From Cornus controversa (lineage: Eukaryota > Streptophyta > Magnoliopsida > Cornales > Cornaceae): a DNA stretch of 64,000 nucleotides. The notes beneath the pieces were generated by a model. The model saw only the letters and a program-made list of their open reading frames with translations. It made no database searches and had not been told where the DNA came from. The stretch covers positions 34,995,956 through 35,059,955 of the forward strand of contig CM048851.1 of the NCBI GenBank assembly GCA_026545225.1, in the 5' to 3' direction. Positions 62,516-64,000 of the stretch are shown piece by piece. Both the position numbers and the translations under genes were made by a program. Every line of letters begins with the position of its first letter. Positions within the stretch are counted from its first letter, which is position 1.

Positions 62516-63816
62516 TGTCTATGCCCACACTCCTTTGGTCCTCACTGTAGCGTCAATGGACTCTCAATATATAATGGTCCGTTCAACTACCTACCAGACG
62601 TTGAAAGTTTGACTGTTGAAAGTTTGACTGCGAAGTTTGCTAACCTATGGTGCCGGTGGCCTCAATACCTTACTGGCTAATTTTCCCACAAAAGTACGGA
62701 ATATCTTTTGAAATGATAAAAAAAACGTTTGAATGTGAAATAATAGGCCACAAGAATCTCCAACTTTATACAACTCTATCCAGCTGTGCTCTATAGCCTC
62801 TATGTTAATGGCCAACCATTTTTTTCCGTTGACGGTGACGTTGACACTAACAAACAAATAATGTGTTTACATCAATGGAAAATTATCCTATATTTCCAAC
62901 ATTAAAAACAAATATTAACATTTAAATGACTTTTTTCATGTAATATTTTGTTTCTTTTGTCACAATTTTCTAAGTCATTCTGTCAATTTTATGCAAAAAT
63001 TTATGAGTGTTGATTTCCTTAAATGACAATAGGGTTTCTCAAATTAAAAAATTAACAGCATGAACTAATTATAGTAATTTTCCTGTAAAAAGAATTATCA
63101 ATATGGACAATATAGGGTTTCTCATGCAAATCTGAATTCTATGGTAAAATTTTCCTTTGTCAAGTGAAACCATATATATATATAAATTTTTAGTTGAAAA
63201 AAATAACAATAAAAACTAAGTCCGGGTAATTTTAAAACATGAACTAACCATAGCAACAGCCAACATATGCATTATATGCTATATGAATCGAATAATTAAG
63301 GGTTTCAATTTTTGTTTATTTATTTTTTCTAATTATTATTATTATTTGTTTATTTTCTTATTCAGAAAATTATTTTGATATTTTCAATTAGCGGGCGGTA
63401 AAAAATAAAAAATAAAAAATTTGCGGTCGGTGACTCGGTGATGCAGTTTGGATTTGGAAGGGATCCAAAGGGACAAACAATAAAATTCATGAAACATTCC
63501 CGTCTGTCCGTGTGAAATACCAGTATCACCCCTCATTAACGTTGTGTTTCCCCAGATCACCGGCTTAACCGGTCACCTGTTTTCTAAAAAAAAATCGGCG
63601 ATTCTTTCAGCCCCGTACAATTGGACAGTTATACCGCATTTTCTTTCAATTTCTCACCACTACTGTTCCTTCGTTTCTCATTTTCTATCATTTTCTCACT
63701 CTCTCTCTTCTTCGTTGTCTGAGCCTCCAAAAATTCTCAGCTGACAAACATCAGAGAAGTAGAGGAAGACCGCGTAAACCCTAGGTAGACTCCAAAGCAC
63801 GAGCAAGCTCTCATCA
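62516..63816. other. Intergenic DNA and promoter/5' UTR of the last gene
   Basis: AT-rich up to about 63400. From 63420 the composition rises in GC, and from about 63660 CT-rich sequence (CACTCTCTCTCTTCTTCG) typical of plant 5' leaders precedes the ATG at 63817. No other gene seen. Confidence 0.45.
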
Positions 63817-64000
63817 ATGGAGTCTATCTCGCGTCCTCTCTACAGAAATCAAGCCTCCTCTGCGACTCTCTCCAAGAAACTCTCGAATGCGAGTGGCTAT
63901 TTCTCCTCCAAGAACGCATACGACGACGTTTTTTCCGGTCCGCGGAAGTTCAGAGCTCAGACTTCGTCTCCGACAGTCGAAGATTATGTTGAGATTTTTG
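63817..64000 (+). CDS. Auxilin-like J-domain protein, N terminus (partial)
   Basis: Open frame from the ATG at 63817 to the window end, 61 codons plus one base, without stop. It reads MESISRPLYRNQASSATLSK, then a Ser-rich stretch, and NAYDDVFSGPRKFRAQTSS, PTVEDYVEIF. The YDDVF.GP.KF followed by EDY.EIF pattern is what I recall from the N terminus of plant auxilin-like proteins, which end in a J-domain that recruits Hsc70 to uncoat clathrin vesicles. The J-domain itself is outside the window, so this is a family guess from the N-terminal motif. A CT-rich leader of at least 100 bases precedes the ATG, with no upstream ATG close by. Confidence 0.6.
   Translation, partial: MESISRPLYRNQASSATLSKKLSNASGYFSSKNAYDDVFSGPRKFRAQTSSPTVEDYVEIF

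Overview
This window is nuclear DNA from a flowering plant, almost certainly a eudicot. It is AT-rich, its genes are split by GT-AG introns, and its proteins match plant-specific or plant-type families: a mitochondrial-type CBSX, a tubby-like F-box protein, RER1, a pfkB kinase, proteasome alpha type-1 and an auxilin-like J-protein. It is rich in small transposons. I see no CRISPR array, operon, bacterial feature, tRNA or rRNA gene. Gene models below were spliced by hand from frame continuity and splice sites; no transcript data were available.

Genes in order. (1) 950-2442, minus: CBSX3-like CBS-pair protein, 5 exons, 206 aa. (2) 5112-6987, minus: tubby-like F-box protein, 4 coding exons, 406 aa. 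(3) 17606-18469, plus: small plant protein of unknown function, 4 exons, 158 aa. (4) 20048-20468, minus: possible small secreted peptide precursor, 2 exons, 87 aa. (5) 21751-30189, minus: RER1 Golgi-to-ER retrieval receptor, 3 exons, 194 aa, with a 7.7 kb intron. (6) 43432-47860, plus: pfkB-type sugar/nucleoside kinase, 8 exons, 373 aa. (7) 49431-56902, minus: 20S proteasome subunit alpha type-1 (PAF), 2 coding exons, 280 aa, with a 6.6 kb intron. (8) 63817 to the window end, plus: first coding exon of an auxilin-like protein, cut by the window edge.

The rest is mostly transposon-derived. Several non-autonomous elements can be delimited to the base from terminal inverted repeats and target-site duplications (TSDs). 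hAT-type elements with 8-bp TSDs lie at 11710-12286, 14733-15592, 28039-28576 and 51033-51752. PIF/Harbinger (Tourist-like) MITEs with TTA/TAA TSDs lie at 23903-24114, 40189-40491, 41470-42220 and 42620-43073. An Au-SINE with its TSD is at 23087-23232, and a piece of another is at 44125-44184. Large foldback elements occupy 10661-11433, 16368-17153, 37080-37663 and 59133-59526. Decayed retroelement coding relics lie at 8447-8690, 19500-19664 and 34105-35300. The two giant introns (RER1, PAF) have grown at least partly by such insertions.

The neatest structure is a direct duplication (32471-34127 and 35314-36575) flanking a LINE relic. One copy carries a 480-bp insertion and the other keeps the matching empty site. 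The genes do not form a pathway; they are unrelated, mostly housekeeping genes. I found no convincing new biological system. The most interesting items are evolutionary: filled and empty sites, nested elements, hairpin-forming repeats near genes, and two small genes of unknown function.
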